This document shows positions 5,665 to 6,103 of a DNA stretch of 6,103 nt, piece after piece. The notes beneath the pieces are model-generated. The model saw nothing but the letters and a program-made list of their open reading frames with translations, did not search any database and was not told where the DNA came from. Numbering within the stretch: position 1 is the stretch's first letter; every line of letters starts with the position of its first letter. The DNA lies in contig VERM01000102.1 in assembly GCA_018882645.1 (NCBI GenBank), positions 1-6,103 of the forward strand. Direction: 5' to 3'. A program made the position numbers and the translations under genes. The stretch comes from Ferruginibacter sp. (GTDB lineage: Bacteria; Bacteroidota; Bacteroidia; Chitinophagales; Chitinophagaceae).

Positions 5665-6103
5665 TTACTGCACCACCATTCTCTCCGAAGCAACCGCTCT
5701 TTCGCCTTTTTCATTAATAGCTTCTAACCGATAAAAATAAATCCCGGTTGATAATTTGGCGATATTGATATCAAAAGGAAAATCTATGAAGCTGCCGGTA
5801 TTGGTAAAAGTTTTTTTTGTTTGCCCAACACATTTTCCTTCCAGCGTATAGAGATTTACAGCAACCTGCAGGCGCTGAGCAGGCTCGATGATTTGAAAAC
5901 GAATGCTACTATGCGTTTGAACAGGATTGGGATAGTTGACAAGATTCAAAATGGTAAACGTCTTATCCTCTGTAATGGTAAAAGTCAATGTTGATGTACT
6001 GCTGTTCCCCACATTGTCCCATGCAATGAGTTTGAGCGTATGCAACCCTGCCACCAATGAAGGCAAGCGATATGCCAGGCCTCCGCTTTGGTAAGTATCG
6101 GCA
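5665..6103 (-). CDS. C-terminal end of a type IX-secreted protein, probably C25 peptidase (PorU/gingipain-like)
   Basis: The frame is open to the high-coordinate edge, so only the last 145 residues are visible and the true start lies outside. The first part, LAYRLPSLVAGLHTLKL followed by AWDNVGNSS (visible residues 27-35), is a beta-sandwich segment. It closely resembles the region after the catalytic domain in PorU-type and gingipain-type C25 peptidases as I remember them. After NYPNP (56-60) comes a type A C-terminal sorting domain of about 85 residues, with LYTLEGKCV, LSTGIYFYRLEA and a terminal MVVQ. This domain directs export through the type IX secretion system and cell-surface attachment or release. 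The sorting-domain call is firm and the peptidase call is moderate. The gene is on the same strand as the polysaccharide genes but separated by 326 bp of repeats, so it is probably a separate transcription unit. Confidence 0.85.
   Translation of the reverse strand, partial: ADTYQSGGLAYRLPSLVAGLHTLKLIAWDNVGNSSTSTLTFTITEDKTFTILNLVNYPNPVQTHSSIRFQIIEPAQRLQVAVNLYTLEGKCVGQTKKTFTNTGSFIDFPFDINIAKLSTGIYFYRLEAINEKGERAVASERMVVQ

Overview
The window looks like chromosome from a member of the Bacteroidota, probably of Chitinophaga/Sphingobacterium type. The evidence is the 3' end of a type IX secretion cargo gene with a C-terminal sorting domain, AT-rich intergenic DNA, no Shine-Dalgarno-like sequence ahead of the start codons I inspected, and one exact match to the Bacteroidota -7 promoter word TAnnTTTG ahead of rfbB. 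Every gene I can support lies on the minus strand, so transcription runs from high to low coordinates.

In transcription order the layout is as follows. (1) 6103-5665 is the C-terminal end of a large secreted protein, probably a gingipain/PorU-like C25 peptidase. (2) 5664-5339 is a 326-bp gene-free stretch with a perfect 99-bp tandem duplication and a 20-bp inverted copy of part of it. (3) 5338-4289 is rfbB/rmlB. (4) 4288-3641 is an intergenic cassette holding a four-helix-bundle (23S rRNA intervening-sequence type) protein gene, flanked by inverted 10-bp-period repeat arrays. (5) 3640-2780 is rfbA/rmlA. (6) 2772-2200 is a WbpD/WlbB-like hexapeptide-repeat N-acetyltransferase. (7) 2109-268 is an asnB-type glutamine-dependent amidotransferase. 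(8) After a 221-bp gap, the first 15 codons of an NAD-dependent sugar epimerase/dehydratase begin at 46 and run off the window.

The metabolic theme is nucleotide-sugar synthesis for a surface polysaccharide. RfbA makes dTDP-glucose and RfbB makes dTDP-4-keto-6-deoxyglucose. The acetyltransferase would acetylate an amino sugar, and the AsnB-like enzyme plausibly amidates a sugar acid or simply makes asparagine. rmlC, rmlD and a sugar aminotransferase are absent from the window, so the final sugar cannot be named.

The most unusual structure is the cassette between rfbB and rfbA. The two arms are 33/35 identical as inverted repeats. They begin within a few bases of the rfbB stop codon and of the rfbA start codon, and in the transcript they could pair into a long stem that loops out the four-helix-bundle gene. 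This resembles the way related proteins sit inside stem-flanked intervening sequences of 23S rRNA. The resemblance and any mobility are inference.
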